This document shows positions 7,470 through 16,611 of a stretch of 64,000 nucleotides of DNA, piece by piece (positions within the stretch are counted from its first letter, which is position 1; every line of letters starts with the position of its first letter). The DNA is from Planctomycetota bacterium (lineage in GTDB: Bacteria; Planctomycetota; Planctomycetia; Pirellulales; Pirellulaceae), in NCBI GenBank assembly GCA_024276655.1, contig JAJRWU010000107.1:1-64000 (forward strand), written 5' to 3'. The notes under the pieces were generated by a model. It searched no databases. It was given only the letters and a program-made list of their open reading frames with translations, and was not told where the DNA came from. A program made the translations under genes and the position numbers.

Positions 7470-9485
7470 CTAGTCAGGGCTGTCGAGGAAGGGGTCTTGC
7501 CCCATTTCGCGTTGCAATTTCTTCCGTTGTTTTTCGTGGTAGAGCAGAATGCGGCGGTCGCGGAACTGCTTGCTTTCCACGCGTTTTTGGCTCTTGCGAA
7601 AAATGGACGACGACCGCACGCCGCCCGCTTCGCCGGCGCTGGTCAGCCGTTTGGCTTTTTCGTCGCCAAGGCCTTCCTTGAGAATGTCGTCGTCGAGGGA
7701 GAGGTAAAACTGGAAACTGCCCAAATCTCCTTGCCGGCTGCAACGGCCGACGAGTTGGCGGTCGATACGCGCGGAGTCGTGCAATTCCGTGCAAATCACG
7801 TGCAGACCGCCCAACTCCGGGACGCCCTCGCCGAGTTTGATGTCGGTGCCGCGTCCTGCCATGTTGGTGGCCACGGTCACTTTGCCCATTTGGCCGGCCT
7901 GCGCAACGATTTCAGCTTCTTCGGCCACGCGTCGGGCATTGAGAACTTTATGCGGCACGCCTTTGGCGGCGAGCATTTGCGAAAGCAGCTCGGATTTTTT
8001 GATCGACCGCGTGCCGACCAACATCGGCCGCCCTTCGGCGTGGAGTTTGACGATATCTTCGACCACGGCTTCCCATTTTTCCTGAGCGACGCCAAACACC
8101 CTGTCTGGCCAGTTGGCGCGGCGCGTGGGGCGGTTGGTGGGTATTTTCACCACCGCCGTCTTGTAGATTTTCTTGAGTTCCTTGGCCGACGTGCTGGCCG
8201 TGCCCGTCATACCGGCGAGAAATTTGTAACGCAGGAACAAATCTTGCACGGTGATTCTGGCGGCTTGCCCGGTGGCGACCGTCACTTCCACGCCCTCTTG
8301 CGCTTCAATGGCCTGATGGATGCCGTCGCGCCATTTTCGGCCTTCCGCCAAGCGGCCGGTCGATTCATCAACGATCACGATTTCGCCTTCGCGCACTACA
8401 TATTCGCGGTCGAGGTGAAAATCTCGCTTGACCTTAATCGCCCGTTCGATGTATTCGTACAGGTCGATCAGGCCGACGTCGCGAATGCCTTCGGGATGTT
8501 GCAGCGAGCGCACTTTCTGCCGCCCCTGCATCAGCAGTTCGACCTTTTTCTTCTCGTAATCGTATTCGTAATCTTCATCCTCCACGAATTCGCCCTGAAC
8601 CTTATGCGCCCAGCCATAACAGGCCACCGCGATCTGTTCGTCGTCGCCGGGCAAGGCGCTAATGATCAGCGGGGTGCGGGCTTCGTCGATCAACACGCTG
8701 TCGGCTTCGTCGACCAGACAGAAGTACGCCTCTCGTTGGACCGGCTTCTCTCCGCCGGAGCCGCCCCGGCTTCCACCGCCAAAAATATCGGAATTCACTT
8801 GGTTGATACGGCGAATGAGCAGGCGGTCGCGGAGAAAGTCGAAGCCAAACTCCTTGGCGGTTCCGTAGGTGATATCGCAGGCGTAGGCGGTTCTGCGGTC
8901 GGGCTGGCTCATTTGCGTTTGAATCACGCCCACGCTCATGCCCAGATTTTCGTACACCGGCGCCATGATTTCCGCATCACGCGCTGCAAGGTAGTCGTTC
9001 ACGGTGGCCAAGTGCGCACCCTTGCCCGCCAAGGCGTGTAAATACATCGGCAGCGTGGCGGTGAGTGTTTTGCCTTCGCCGGTCTGCATTTCGGCGATGC
9101 TGCCATGAAAAATAGCGATACCGCCCAGAATTTGGACATCAAAATGGCGCATATTTAACACGCGTTGGGCTGTCAAACGCACCAATGCGTAGGCTTCAGG
9201 CAAGACGCTGGCCGAAGTTTCGCCCGATTTGATGCGGTACCGCAACGACAAACTTTCCTTACGAAGCTCGTGGTCGCTCATTTGGGCGTAGCGGGCTTCG
9301 TGCGTTTCAACTTGCGGCAAGAGGCCCGCCCAGCGAGCCATGCGAATCCCCCCCACGCCCTTGAGAGCCGCTTGTAGGCCTTGCGGAATAGGACTGGCGG
9401 CGCCTAGCGGCTTGGTTTCGGCAGCGTCTTCGGCGGTTATGGTTGCGGCGGGTGTGTCGTCGGCGGGTGTGTCGGTCTGGGTCAT
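7470..9485 (-). CDS. secA: SecA-like preprotein translocase ATPase, short form
   Basis: This 671-residue protein is a SecA-family motor that drives proteins through SecYEG. Visible are the Walker A motif MQTGEGKT (about 133-140), the DEAD-like box VDEADSVLIDEARTPL, the preprotein cross-linking region, AGMTGTAST, VGTRSIKKSELLS, TNMAGRGTDIKL and the arginine-finger region RIDRQLVGRCSRQGDLGS. It is far shorter than canonical SecA (850-1200 residues). It ends soon after helicase domain 2 (QREMGQDPFLDSPD), with a reduced scaffold/wing and no C-terminal Cys-rich zinc tail. This suggests an accessory SecA2-like protein. The ATG at 9485 starts MTQTDTPADD; an upstream extension of 105 codons lacks similarity. 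Confidence 0.88.
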   Translation of the reverse strand: MTQTDTPADDTPAATITAEDAAETKPLGAASPIPQGLQAALKGVGGIRMARWAGLLPQVETHEARYAQMSDHELRKESLSLRYRIKSGETSASVLPEAYALVRLTAQRVLNMRHFDVQILGGIAIFHGSIAEMQTGEGKTLTATLPMYLHALAGKGAHLATVNDYLAARDAEIMAPVYENLGMSVGVIQTQMSQPDRRTAYACDITYGTAKEFGFDFLRDRLLIRRINQVNSDIFGGGSRGGSGGEKPVQREAYFCLVDEADSVLIDEARTPLIISALPGDDEQIAVACYGWAHKVQGEFVEDEDYEYDYEKKKVELLMQGRQKVRSLQHPEGIRDVGLIDLYEYIERAIKVKRDFHLDREYVVREGEIVIVDESTGRLAEGRKWRDGIHQAIEAQEGVEVTVATGQAARITVQDLFLRYKFLAGMTGTASTSAKELKKIYKTAVVKIPTNRPTRRANWPDRVFGVAQEKWEAVVEDIVKLHAEGRPMLVGTRSIKKSELLSQMLAAKGVPHKVLNARRVAEEAEIVAQAGQMGKVTVATNMAGRGTDIKLGEGVPELGGLHVICTELHDSARIDRQLVGRCSRQGDLGSFQFYLSLDDDILKEGLGDEKAKRLTSAGEAGGVRSSSIFRKSQKRVESKQFRDRRILLYHEKQRKKLQREMGQDPFLDSPD

Positions 9486-10035
9486 GTTTGGGGCTCGTTC
9501 CGACCAGTAGTGGCGTTTGTCTACTAAGAACCTACTACGAACAATCGTGTTTTGGGCGGCTTTGCGAGTTTGTCTGCTGTATTCAGGCGATTGTTTTTCA
9601 CGGGCGTAGGCTGGGCGAACGTCCTTACTAAGTCGGGCCGTTTCCCATCGCGGCAACACGATTCGACCCAGCTTCTCCGGAAAAAAGAGAGCCGCCGACA
9701 GCCATCCTGCACTTGCCTGGAGCCTATAACCTTTTTCCACATAAGTGGATACGTCTCTTTGGATAAGTTGGCAAGCGCCTTTTTGATGCATTGTTCTCAA
9801 TCAGGGGCGTCGAGGCAATCCCCGAACCTCAAAACACCTTTTTCTCCGTGATATTCGTGCTACCTGGAATGACCGCCAGAATTTTATCAACTGTCACAAC
9901 CAATAACGCCGACACAATTGGTATTCCCGTCAATTTCAGCGCCCGGTCTTTGTGAGCCCGCGCCGAGTTTCGGTGGTATATGCCTTGCTCGAAGTGACAG
10001 TCGTCGTTGCTCTAGTGAAAACCTGAGTATTGAAC
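9486..10035. other. 550-bp divergent intergenic region
   Basis: It lies between the divergent secA and the BBP7-type barrel gene and must hold both promoters. I see no convincing -10/-35 pair, repeat family or RNA gene in it. Confidence 0.5.
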
Positions 10036-11595
10036 ATGAAGTGCAAAACATCGATTATCGCGATTGCGGTTGTCACGCTTATCGCAACCCAACAAGGATT
10101 CTCGCAATCGCCCTACCCCGGCGGGCCGCAAGGTTATGGGCCGCAGCCTGCCGGTTTCGTCCCCCAACAAGGGCCGCCCCAAGGTTACATGCCCCAACAA
10201 GGGCCGCCCCAAGGTTACATGCCCCAACAAGGGCCGCCTCAAGGTTACATGCCCCAACAAGGGCCGCCTCAAGGTTACATGCCCCAACAAGGGCCGCCCC
10301 AAGGTTACATGCCCCAACAAGGGCCGCCCCAAGGTTACATGCCGCAACATGGCCCGCAAATGCCGCCGCCTAATAGCGTATTTCCGGCTGCCTACCAGAT
10401 GCCTCTCGGTCTGCAACCGGTCGCTCAAGACACCTCAATCGGCGGTGGCGACGCCTACGGCGGCGAAACATGCGGCACCTGTGGCGGCGTGGTCGGAGTT
10501 TGTGGACACGACAAAGGCGTATCGCCCTTTTTCGGAAGTGTCGAATACCTACTCTGGTGGCGGCAAGGCCAATCGGCGCCCGCGCTCGCCACGACCAGCC
10601 CCGCCGGCACCGCCCGCTCGGCGATTGGTGTTCTGCCCAACGCTCAAATTCTCTTCGGCGACCAACGCTACGACGACGGATTGCAGCAGGGCGGGAGAAT
10701 TACCGCCGGCCTCTGGACCGACGACCTCCATGAAATCAGCTTCGGCGGTCGAGCGTATTTCGTCGGCCAAGATCGCGTCGATTACAACGCGCTTTCGGGA
10801 GGAACGCCGAACTTGGCCCGGCCGTTCACCAATGTCACCGATCCTAATAATATTGTGCAAGCGGCCGACCTGATCGCCTTCACCGACCCGGCCTTTGGCA
10901 ATGCGGTGATGTCTTCGGGGTCGATCAACGCCAACCTCACGAACGACTTCTGGGGCGCCGAATTTTTCGGCACCGTTTTGATGGACCGCGGCCCCGGCTA
11001 CCGCATCGATGTGATCGGCGGCTACCAATACACCCGCATCGACGATGCCTTGAATGTCGGCTCCGCGCTCACCGTGCAAGACGCCAACTTCGCGAACCTG
11101 GTGGCGGTGGGAACGACAATCGCCCGGAACGACGTGTTCGACACCCAAAACAAATTTAACGGCGGTTTTCTGGGGTTCACCACTGAAATTCAGGAAGGGC
11201 ATTTTTCCTTGCGGCTGATGGGTAAGGTTGGCGTCGGCAACATGAACCAGCAGGTTCGAATTTCCGGCTCTTCGGTCACGCAAATTCCCGCCGGCGCCGC
11301 GGTAACCACAGCGGAAGGCCTGCTGGCCCGCACCTCGAACATTGGCACGTACACTCGCGACAAATTCGCTTATGTGCCCGAAGTTGGCATCACGCTGGGT
11401 TACGCCATGAACGACTGCCTCAAGTTTACCGTCGGTTCGACATTCATCTACTGGAGCGACGTCACTCGCGCCGGCGACGCCGTCGACATGAACCTTGATC
11501 TGTCGGCGGCCCCGAATACGCAACCAGCATTCGTGTTTCGCAGCACCGATTTCTGGGCCGTCGGCGCCAACTTCGGTATGGAAGCCCGGTTCTAA
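10036..11595 (+). CDS. BBP7-family outer-membrane beta-barrel protein with PQQGPPQGYM repeats
   Basis: A 519-residue exported protein of a family expanded in planctomycetes and thought to form outer-membrane barrels. A signal peptide (TSIIAIAVVTLIATQQGFS) is followed by six near-identical decapeptides with the motif MPQQGPPQGY (about residues 43-102). A Cys/Gly segment (GETCGTCGGVVGVCGHD) follows, then the barrel domain opening with FFGSVEYLLWWRQGQ and alternating beta segments to an aromatic-ended C terminus (FWAVGANFGMEARF), as in outer-membrane proteins. A TTG two codons upstream is an alternative start. It is followed by an intrinsic terminator at 11639. The proline/glutamine repeat may be a periplasmic spacer or cell-wall contact; that is inference. 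Confidence 0.85.
   Translation: MKCKTSIIAIAVVTLIATQQGFSQSPYPGGPQGYGPQPAGFVPQQGPPQGYMPQQGPPQGYMPQQGPPQGYMPQQGPPQGYMPQQGPPQGYMPQQGPPQGYMPQHGPQMPPPNSVFPAAYQMPLGLQPVAQDTSIGGGDAYGGETCGTCGGVVGVCGHDKGVSPFFGSVEYLLWWRQGQSAPALATTSPAGTARSAIGVLPNAQILFGDQRYDDGLQQGGRITAGLWTDDLHEISFGGRAYFVGQDRVDYNALSGGTPNLARPFTNVTDPNNIVQAADLIAFTDPAFGNAVMSSGSINANLTNDFWGAEFFGTVLMDRGPGYRIDVIGGYQYTRIDDALNVGSALTVQDANFANLVAVGTTIARNDVFDTQNKFNGGFLGFTTEIQEGHFSLRLMGKVGVGNMNQQVRISGSSVTQIPAGAAVTTAEGLLARTSNIGTYTRDKFAYVPEVGITLGYAMNDCLKFTVGSTFIYWSDVTRAGDAVDMNLDLSAAPNTQPAFVFRSTDFWAVGANFGMEARF
10162..10341 (+). repeat. Six 30-bp in-frame tandem repeats in the BBP7-type gene
   Basis: Each 30-bp unit starts CCCCAACAAGGGCCGCC and encodes a permutation of MPQQGPPQGY. 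Units differ only at a few third positions (CCC/CCT), which implies recent duplication or homogenisation. A degenerate seventh unit follows. Confidence 0.95.
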
Positions 11596-11638
11596 ACAAG
11601 GTTTTCGCAAGACAACTGAAAACACGACCCCAGGGGGC

Positions 11639-11671
11639 AACGCCGTTTCCGCAAGGGAGCGGCGTTTTTTC
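11639..11671 (+). terminator. Rho-independent terminator after the BBP7-type gene
   Basis: AACGCCG (11639-11645) pairs with CGGCGTT (11660-11666), extended inside by CC/GG pairing around a GCAA loop, followed by TTTTT. It lies 44 bp after the stop codon. Confidence 0.8.
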
Positions 11672-11775
11672 CAACCTTGCCTATTGCCCAACTGTTCATA
11701 CTCCGCCCGACAAACACCCAAACGCCGCCGCAAGTGGGCGCCGCCCATTCTGCTACTGCCGCAAAGGATAAACGT

Positions 11776-12783
11776 ATGCTGGTGGTTTTTTTGAAAGAGC
11801 GATTCCAGCAGTTCTTTTCTTTCGCCCGTGGCGCATCGGCCAACGTTGCGGCGCCTCGCGCGTTGCGTCTGACTTTGATCGCGTTGTTTCTTCTAGGCGG
11901 AGTCGTACAGGCGCAAACCCACCGCGACGCCGCCAAGAGCGGAACCCGGGCGATGCGGGCAGAAGCTAAACGAGCGGTTCCCTACGATCAACTTTCCGCC
12001 GCCGTACGAAAACGAATTTGGGAAGTGGTGGAGAACCCTAGTATCTACCGGCGAATGCCGGCGGAGCCCATGCGCTGCGACCCCGACCTATTCGTATTCA
12101 TGGTGCGAAACCCCGAAGTGATCGTCAATATCTGGAAATTGATGGGAATCACGAACGTCGCACTCGACCGCATTGATGACCACGCCTACACCGGTTCCGA
12201 TGGCGCCGGCACCGAGTGTGTTTTGCAACTGGTGCATAGCGACGACCACCTGCATTTGCTGTATGCGAAGGGTTTTTACCAGGGCAAGCTCCTGAGGAAT
12301 AAAGTTCGCGGCGACTGCGTGCTGATTTTGCGAACCGCCTACGAACAAGACAGCAAGGGGCGTACGGTGATCAAAAACAACCTCGACGTTTTCCTGCGGC
12401 TGGAAAGTGCGGGCGTGGGGCTGTTGGCCAAAACGTTACATCCTTTGTTCGGCAAGATGGCCGACCATAACTTCGTGCAGTCGACAAAATTCCTCGGCCG
12501 CATTTCGCAATCAGCGGAATCGAACGCCCACGGAGTACAGCGACTGGCTGAGCGTCTGACGAGCATCGAACCGGCGACGCAAGCGAAATTCTCGGAACTC
12601 GCCGCAGCCATTTCCGACCGGGCGATCATGCACGAATCCGCTCCAGAGGCCCCTCTCGCGAAAACAAAAGTCGCGCGTGGCGCGGTATCCGACGACAGCC
12701 TTCAGGACGAATCCGGCCGGCCGAATCGGCGAACAGCCAGCCAAGTTTCGGCGCCTCGTCAAACGCTTGATTTGCGCCGCTAA
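11776..12783 (+). CDS. Exported protein of unknown function
   Basis: A 335-residue protein with an N-terminal hydrophobic segment (LRLTLIALFLLGGVVQAQ, about 35-52) preceded by a long basic/aromatic stretch, so it is exported or membrane-anchored. The central region (about 70-230) is rich in charged residues with segments such as MRCDPDLFVFMVRNPEVIVNIWKL and GTECVLQLVHSDDHLHLLY, which look like a folded globular domain; the C-terminal 90 residues are low-complexity. I do not recognise a domain. The ATG at 11776 has AAAGGA 8 bp upstream; an upstream extension lies in the terminator region and is rejected. The stop codon TAA abuts repeat C1. It follows the BBP7-type gene but is separated by a terminator. 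Confidence 0.65.
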   Translation: MLVVFLKERFQQFFSFARGASANVAAPRALRLTLIALFLLGGVVQAQTHRDAAKSGTRAMRAEAKRAVPYDQLSAAVRKRIWEVVENPSIYRRMPAEPMRCDPDLFVFMVRNPEVIVNIWKLMGITNVALDRIDDHAYTGSDGAGTECVLQLVHSDDHLHLLYAKGFYQGKLLRNKVRGDCVLILRTAYEQDSKGRTVIKNNLDVFLRLESAGVGLLAKTLHPLFGKMADHNFVQSTKFLGRISQSAESNAHGVQRLAERLTSIEPATQAKFSELAAAISDRAIMHESAPEAPLAKTKVARGAVSDDSLQDESGRPNRRTASQVSAPRQTLDLRR

Positions 12784-12925
12784 GGAGAGCGGCGGATGAA
12801 AATTCACCTAATACAAGCACGAAGCGCAAGCGAGTGAATCAGCAAACGGTCATTCCCGCGTAGGCGAGAACCCCAAAAAAATCACGGACTCCCGCTGCAT
12901 GCGGGCAAGTTGTTTTCCGCGGCTC
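12784..12925 (+). repeat. Dispersed repeat, family C (copy 1)
   Basis: It begins right after the upstream TAA with GGAGAGCGGCGGATGAAAAT, continues with CACCTAATACAAGCACGAAG and AGCGAGTGAATCAGCAAACG, and ends with a GTTTTCCGC motif. The same order occurs at 21056-21186 (same strand) and 24972-25124 (opposite strand). Confidence 0.85.
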
Positions 12926-12965
12926 GACTAACACCATTTCCCGGAATATCTCTTGGACAGATACT

Positions 12966-13087
12966 TAGCACCGCTCGATAAATAACGGTCGCATTTGTGT
13001 AGCCATCGTCGCCAGACGGTGGATGAGCGGTGAACCATCCCACGCTCTGGCGAGCATGGCTACGACACTAATTTTCCGCTCGATGCT
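12966..13087 (-). repeat. Dispersed palindromic repeat, family B (copy 2, full)
   Basis: A 122-bp element with ends AGCACCGCTCGATAAATAAC and TTTTCCGCTCGATGCT and the large internal hairpin CGCCAGACGGTGG...GCTCTGGCG. It is oriented like copy 1 and opposite to copies 3-5. The 392-bp gap 12784-13175 is almost wholly made of repeats C1 and B2. Confidence 0.9.
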
Positions 13088-13175
13088 TAGCCGAAATAAG
13101 ATCCCTCAGCCGATGAACATTAGCTCACATTTTACGGCGTTCGCGGAAAACCATCAACGAAAATGAAACACGGAG

Positions 13176-14066
13176 TCATTTTTCCGTTCGCAAGACCAAT
13201 GCATCGAACAGATTTTGTTGCCTCGCCAACGCCGCGACACGATCTTGCGGAGCGCCGCCGGCTTCCAATAAGACCCAGCCCGTGTAATTGCATGCCGCGA
13301 ACAACTCGAACAGCTTCGTGTAAGGATAGTCCTTGCGGTCGAGTTGCCGGACGTGCGCCGTCGCTCCGAGGCGGTCTTTGACCATATTGAAATTGGCTTC
13401 GAGCCCGGCGCCGTGCAGGTCTTGGGCGTTTGAATTCCAACAAACGCCCACATTTTCATGATCGGCGACGTCCATGATTTTTTTCATGATGGGAAGTTCC
13501 GCGCATTGTCCGTGAACTTCGAGTCGGATTTCCTGGCCGAATCCAGCGCCATAGGCGCCCACCTCGTTCAACGCATCTCCGATTTGCGAGATGGTTTTTT
13601 CGTGCGGAACGCCCTTGTGAAAGGAATTCGGCTTCACCTTCACGCCGCTGCCACCGACGTCGTGACTCAGCCGAATGAATTCCTTGGTGGCTTCAATGGC
13701 CCGCTTGCGAACGGCTGGGTCTGGGTCGTCGAACCGTTCATTGCTGCCGATGCCCACCAGCGTGACTGGGCTATCGGCGAATCTTTTTTTGACAGCGCCG
13801 CGTTCTCTTTTGTTGAGCGTTCGCTCCACGGCGTGTGCGTGTGTCGTGCGAAGCTCCACGCCCAGAACTCCCGCTTTTTCGCAATTGGCGATGAGCGTGG
13901 GGAGCTTCCAATCTTGGCCCCAGAGATAAGTGACCAAGCCGAAGGAAAGTTTCCTTGCGCGGGATGGAGTGTTTGCCGACGACCGTCGCAACTCCCCACT
14001 CGCACAAACCACAACCCCGGCGGCCAGACCTCTCTGCAAGAAGTCGCGACGATTGGCATGATGCAT
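13176..14066 (-). CDS. Tat-exported sugar phosphate isomerase/epimerase-like protein
   Basis: A 296-residue protein with a twin-arginine-type leader (MHHANRRDFLQRGLAAGVVV) followed by a xylose-isomerase-like TIM barrel (AP_endonuc_2 fold). Barrel features include LSFGLVTYLWG, GVLGVELRTTHAHAV, IRLEVHGQC, NVGVCWNSNAQDLHG (metal-binding-like) and HVRQLDR. Such Tat-exported isomerase-like proteins are frequent in planctomycetes and are usually annotated for sugar or inositol metabolism without a proven substrate. The start at 14066 places the RR motif at residues 6-7; an in-frame extension to 14186 would bury it. It is divergent from the transposase relic. Confidence 0.82.
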   Translation of the reverse strand: MHHANRRDFLQRGLAAGVVVCASGELRRSSANTPSRARKLSFGLVTYLWGQDWKLPTLIANCEKAGVLGVELRTTHAHAVERTLNKRERGAVKKRFADSPVTLVGIGSNERFDDPDPAVRKRAIEATKEFIRLSHDVGGSGVKVKPNSFHKGVPHEKTISQIGDALNEVGAYGAGFGQEIRLEVHGQCAELPIMKKIMDVADHENVGVCWNSNAQDLHGAGLEANFNMVKDRLGATAHVRQLDRKDYPYTKLFELFAACNYTGWVLLEAGGAPQDRVAALARQQNLFDALVLRTEK

Positions 14067-14276
14067 AAAACGGTTTCCTTGTTTTCGGCAGACGGAGGGA
14101 GGCAAGAATCGTGCGAGTCTGTGGCATTGTAACACGAGCAGCGCGAAGATTCCTCGCATGCTCTGAAAAGCAATGGTGTTCAGCATTTAAGAGACGGTTG
14201 AGTTTGGATAACTGGCTGAATGGGTGTAAAGTATGTGCGGTCCCGCGCCCCTCACTCTGGAGAAAAGACATCCATG

Positions 14277-14997
14277 CTCGGCATTGTTTTGGACACCGTC
14301 ATTCTCATGGCCGCGCTGCAGACGCCCGCCAGCGACGATCTTGTCCGGCGTTGGCTGCATGAGCAGAAGCTTCGGCTGAGGAAAATCAGCAAGGTGATCG
14401 CGGGTGGCCATTCCGAGGATCGCGATGCTCAGTTTCTCAACATCGCGGCATTTACGATCCGGTTCGCAATCGTGGGCATGTGAACCTTGGCCTGTCGCAC
14501 GACACGACGCAGTTTGCCTGCGACAGTATTCGGTGGTATTGGAATCGCATCGGCCAGCAAGCGTATCCCGCTGCGAGTTCGATGTTGCTGCTGTTCGATG
14601 TTGCTGCTGGTTCGATGGCGGCGGCAGTAACGCGGCCGGCAAATATCTTTTCAAACACGATCTTCAAGCGGTTGCCAATCAGACGAACATAACGATTCGC
14701 GCGGCTCACTATCCGAGCTATTGTTCCAAGTACCATTTGATCGAGCGTCGCTTTTTTCCGCACTTGAGCCGAGCCTGCACGGGCATGTTGTTCGACACCC
14801 CGGAGCATGTCGTCGAGCTGATGCGAAAAGCGAGCACGCGAACGGGCCTTCGCACAACCGTGAACGTTATTCGGCGCGTCTACGAAACCGGCCGCAAAGC
14901 GACCGACGTGATGAAGGAAGTCATTCGAGCAATCGTGCAGTTCGCCGACTTGCTTCCAAAATGGAACTACACCATCACACCACAAATCTTGCAGTAA
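14277..14997 (+). pseudogene. Degenerate ISAzo13-family transposase
   Basis: Pieces of an ISAzo13-type transposase (DDE_Tnp_ISAZ013, first named from Rhodopirellula) appear in order but in different frames. They are an N-terminal-side piece with HSEDRDAQF (about 14280-14440), a middle piece VNLGLSHDTTQFACDSIRWY (from about 14480), and a C-terminal piece with DGGGSNAAGKYLF, AHYPSYCSKYHLIERRFFPH and LPKWNYTITPQ (to 14997). At least two frameshifts and internal loss make it non-functional. Inverted termini are not visible. It adjoins a low-GC methyltransferase gene and may mark an insertion scar. Confidence 0.8.
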
Positions 14998-15012
14998 TTT
15001 CACGAGCGATGC

Positions 15013-15780
15013 TTAGAGCGTGCGGAATGGCTTCAAGGTTTTATGCCGTAACGCATATTTCAATTTAATGAACCAAATGCTTACATACATGCGTACGAAC
15101 AATCTGATTTTTTCTTTCAGCTGCACCGTTGGCCGATGTGCGCGACGCGGCACATACCAACAATTGCGATTCAGCCTGCGCACCAGCGCGTAGCCCTTTT
15201 TCTTCAAATAAAAGTGCTTGCTTAAATAAAGGTGCTTATCCTCCAAGAGCACCAGTTTGGGTTGGTGCTTTTCAAAATCAAGACCGTTCAAAACCTCCAA
15301 CTCCGCACCCTCGACATCAATCGACAGCAGGTCTACGGATTCGATTTCCTCTGTTTTCAGTATGCTGTTGAGGGTTTCGGTATTCACTTCGATGGAGCGA
15401 TGGGTTTTATAGTTATGTTCATCGGCATTTTTTTCCAAAGACGCATGCCCCGTTATTTCATCGCCCGTGTTCGACAAGGGAATATGCAACTCCATCGGCC
15501 CGGCGTTATCGCGGCCAACACAGGCGCACGCGTGAATGCACGCTTTGGGGCGACTGTTTCGCGTTTTGAGCACTAATTCAGGATTCGGCTCAATCAGTAT
15601 GCAGCGCCAATGGAGCTGATCTTCCAGATGCCACGACTGAGACTGCGCGCCAATCGGCTCGTTGGAGCCAACTTCCACACACACGCCATTTTCCCGGTGA
15701 TTAAAATACTTGCGGATTTCCGCTTTTTCGTATTCTTCATTTTGATCGTGTCTCGATGGTAGCGTTCCCTGCCGATTCAT
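15013..15780 (-). CDS. FkbM-family SAM-dependent methyltransferase
   Basis: A 255-residue protein with the FkbM methyltransferase fold, often acting on sugars or glycans of the cell surface. Motif I is CVEVGSNEPIG (about 33-43), followed by ILIEPNPELV and a later LLSIDVEGAELEVLNGLDF (about 147-165). The C terminus is basic and aromatic-rich (KLKYALRHKTLKPF), possibly membrane-peripheral. Base composition, especially in its 3' part (15050-15250), is clearly more AT-rich than neighbouring genes. It sits between a dead transposase and a truncated gdhA duplicate, so lateral acquisition is likely. It is not clustered with glycosyltransferases here. Confidence 0.85.
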   Translation of the reverse strand: MNRQGTLPSRHDQNEEYEKAEIRKYFNHRENGVCVEVGSNEPIGAQSQSWHLEDQLHWRCILIEPNPELVLKTRNSRPKACIHACACVGRDNAGPMELHIPLSNTGDEITGHASLEKNADEHNYKTHRSIEVNTETLNSILKTEEIESVDLLSIDVEGAELEVLNGLDFEKHQPKLVLLEDKHLYLSKHFYLKKKGYALVRRLNRNCWYVPRRAHRPTVQLKEKIRLFVRMYVSIWFIKLKYALRHKTLKPFRTL

Positions 15781-15914
15781 CTCCCCGGCTCCTGTCTCGA
15801 TGTTAAAACCCTCGGAACACCAGACGAACCATCCGGCGGAAGTGAAATTTGAATATAGCCATCGCCGGCCCTAACGACTACCGTGAGGCGAAGAGATTGG
15901 AATCTCATCCGGCA

Positions 15915-16607
15915 CTCCTTTCTTCGCTTGCATGCTCCGCCTCCAAGCGGGTACGATTCCTCCCAGACGCGGGGTGGGTGCTATAGCGCACACGGAATTT
16001 GCGAACATGCGAGATGAAAACCGTCCAAGCAACGCAGGTTTTTTTTGACCGAGCGGCGGATTTGATCGACATGGAGCCGAGTTGGCGGGCGATTCTCACC
16101 ACTCCGAATCGAGAGGTGCAAGTTCGAATCATCATCACGTTAGACGATGGTCGCATTGCATCGTTTCTCGGCTACCGGGTGCAACACAACGCTGCGAGAG
16201 GCCCCATGAAAGGCGGCATGCGTTACCATCCTCAGGTGGATCTTGATGAAGTGCGAGGGTTGGCCTCCCTAATGACCTGGAAAACAGCTCTGGCCAATTT
16301 GCCGTACGTCGGCGCCAAGGGCGGCATTCGCATCGACCCAGGCAAATTTTCTCGAACGGAACTGCGGCGAGCGCCCCGGAAATTCATCGATCAAATACAC
16401 GATGTGATTGGCCCCGACACCGACATTCCCGCTCCCGACATGGGCGCCGGATCTTCCGAAATGGCTTGGATGCGCAATCAATGGGAAAAGTATCACGGTT
16501 TTAATCCGGCTTGCGTCACGGGGAAACCGGTCGAACATTACGGCGCCAAAGGACGCGAAGAAGCCACCGGACGAGGCGTTGGCCTGATGGCATGTAAATT
16601 GATGCGC
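15915..16607 (+). pseudogene. Truncated duplicate of gdhA (N-terminal half plus upstream region)
   Basis: From the ATG at 16014 about 198 codons match the start of gdhA (2651-3886), ending at [16 protein letters not shown], after which similarity stops at about 16607. Similarity also extends roughly 95 bp upstream (TGCATGCTCCGCC, GCGGGTACGATTCCTCCCAG), so the promoter region was copied too. The copy has lost the whole NAD-binding domain. The conserved PYGGAKGG has become PYVGAKGG and RRVTRK has become RRAPRK, consistent with decay. It is in opposite orientation to gdhA. Confidence 0.93.
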
Positions 16608-16611
16608 CGTT

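Noticed and set aside
7386-9041. A 551-codon open frame on the plus strand opposite secA
   Set aside because: It has no family resemblance, its composition mirrors secA codons, and secA is certain on the other strand; it is a high-GC antisense artefact.
10549-11748. A 399-codon antisense frame across the BBP7-type gene
   Set aside because: No recognisable domain; the plus-strand gene has a signal peptide, barrel pattern and terminator.
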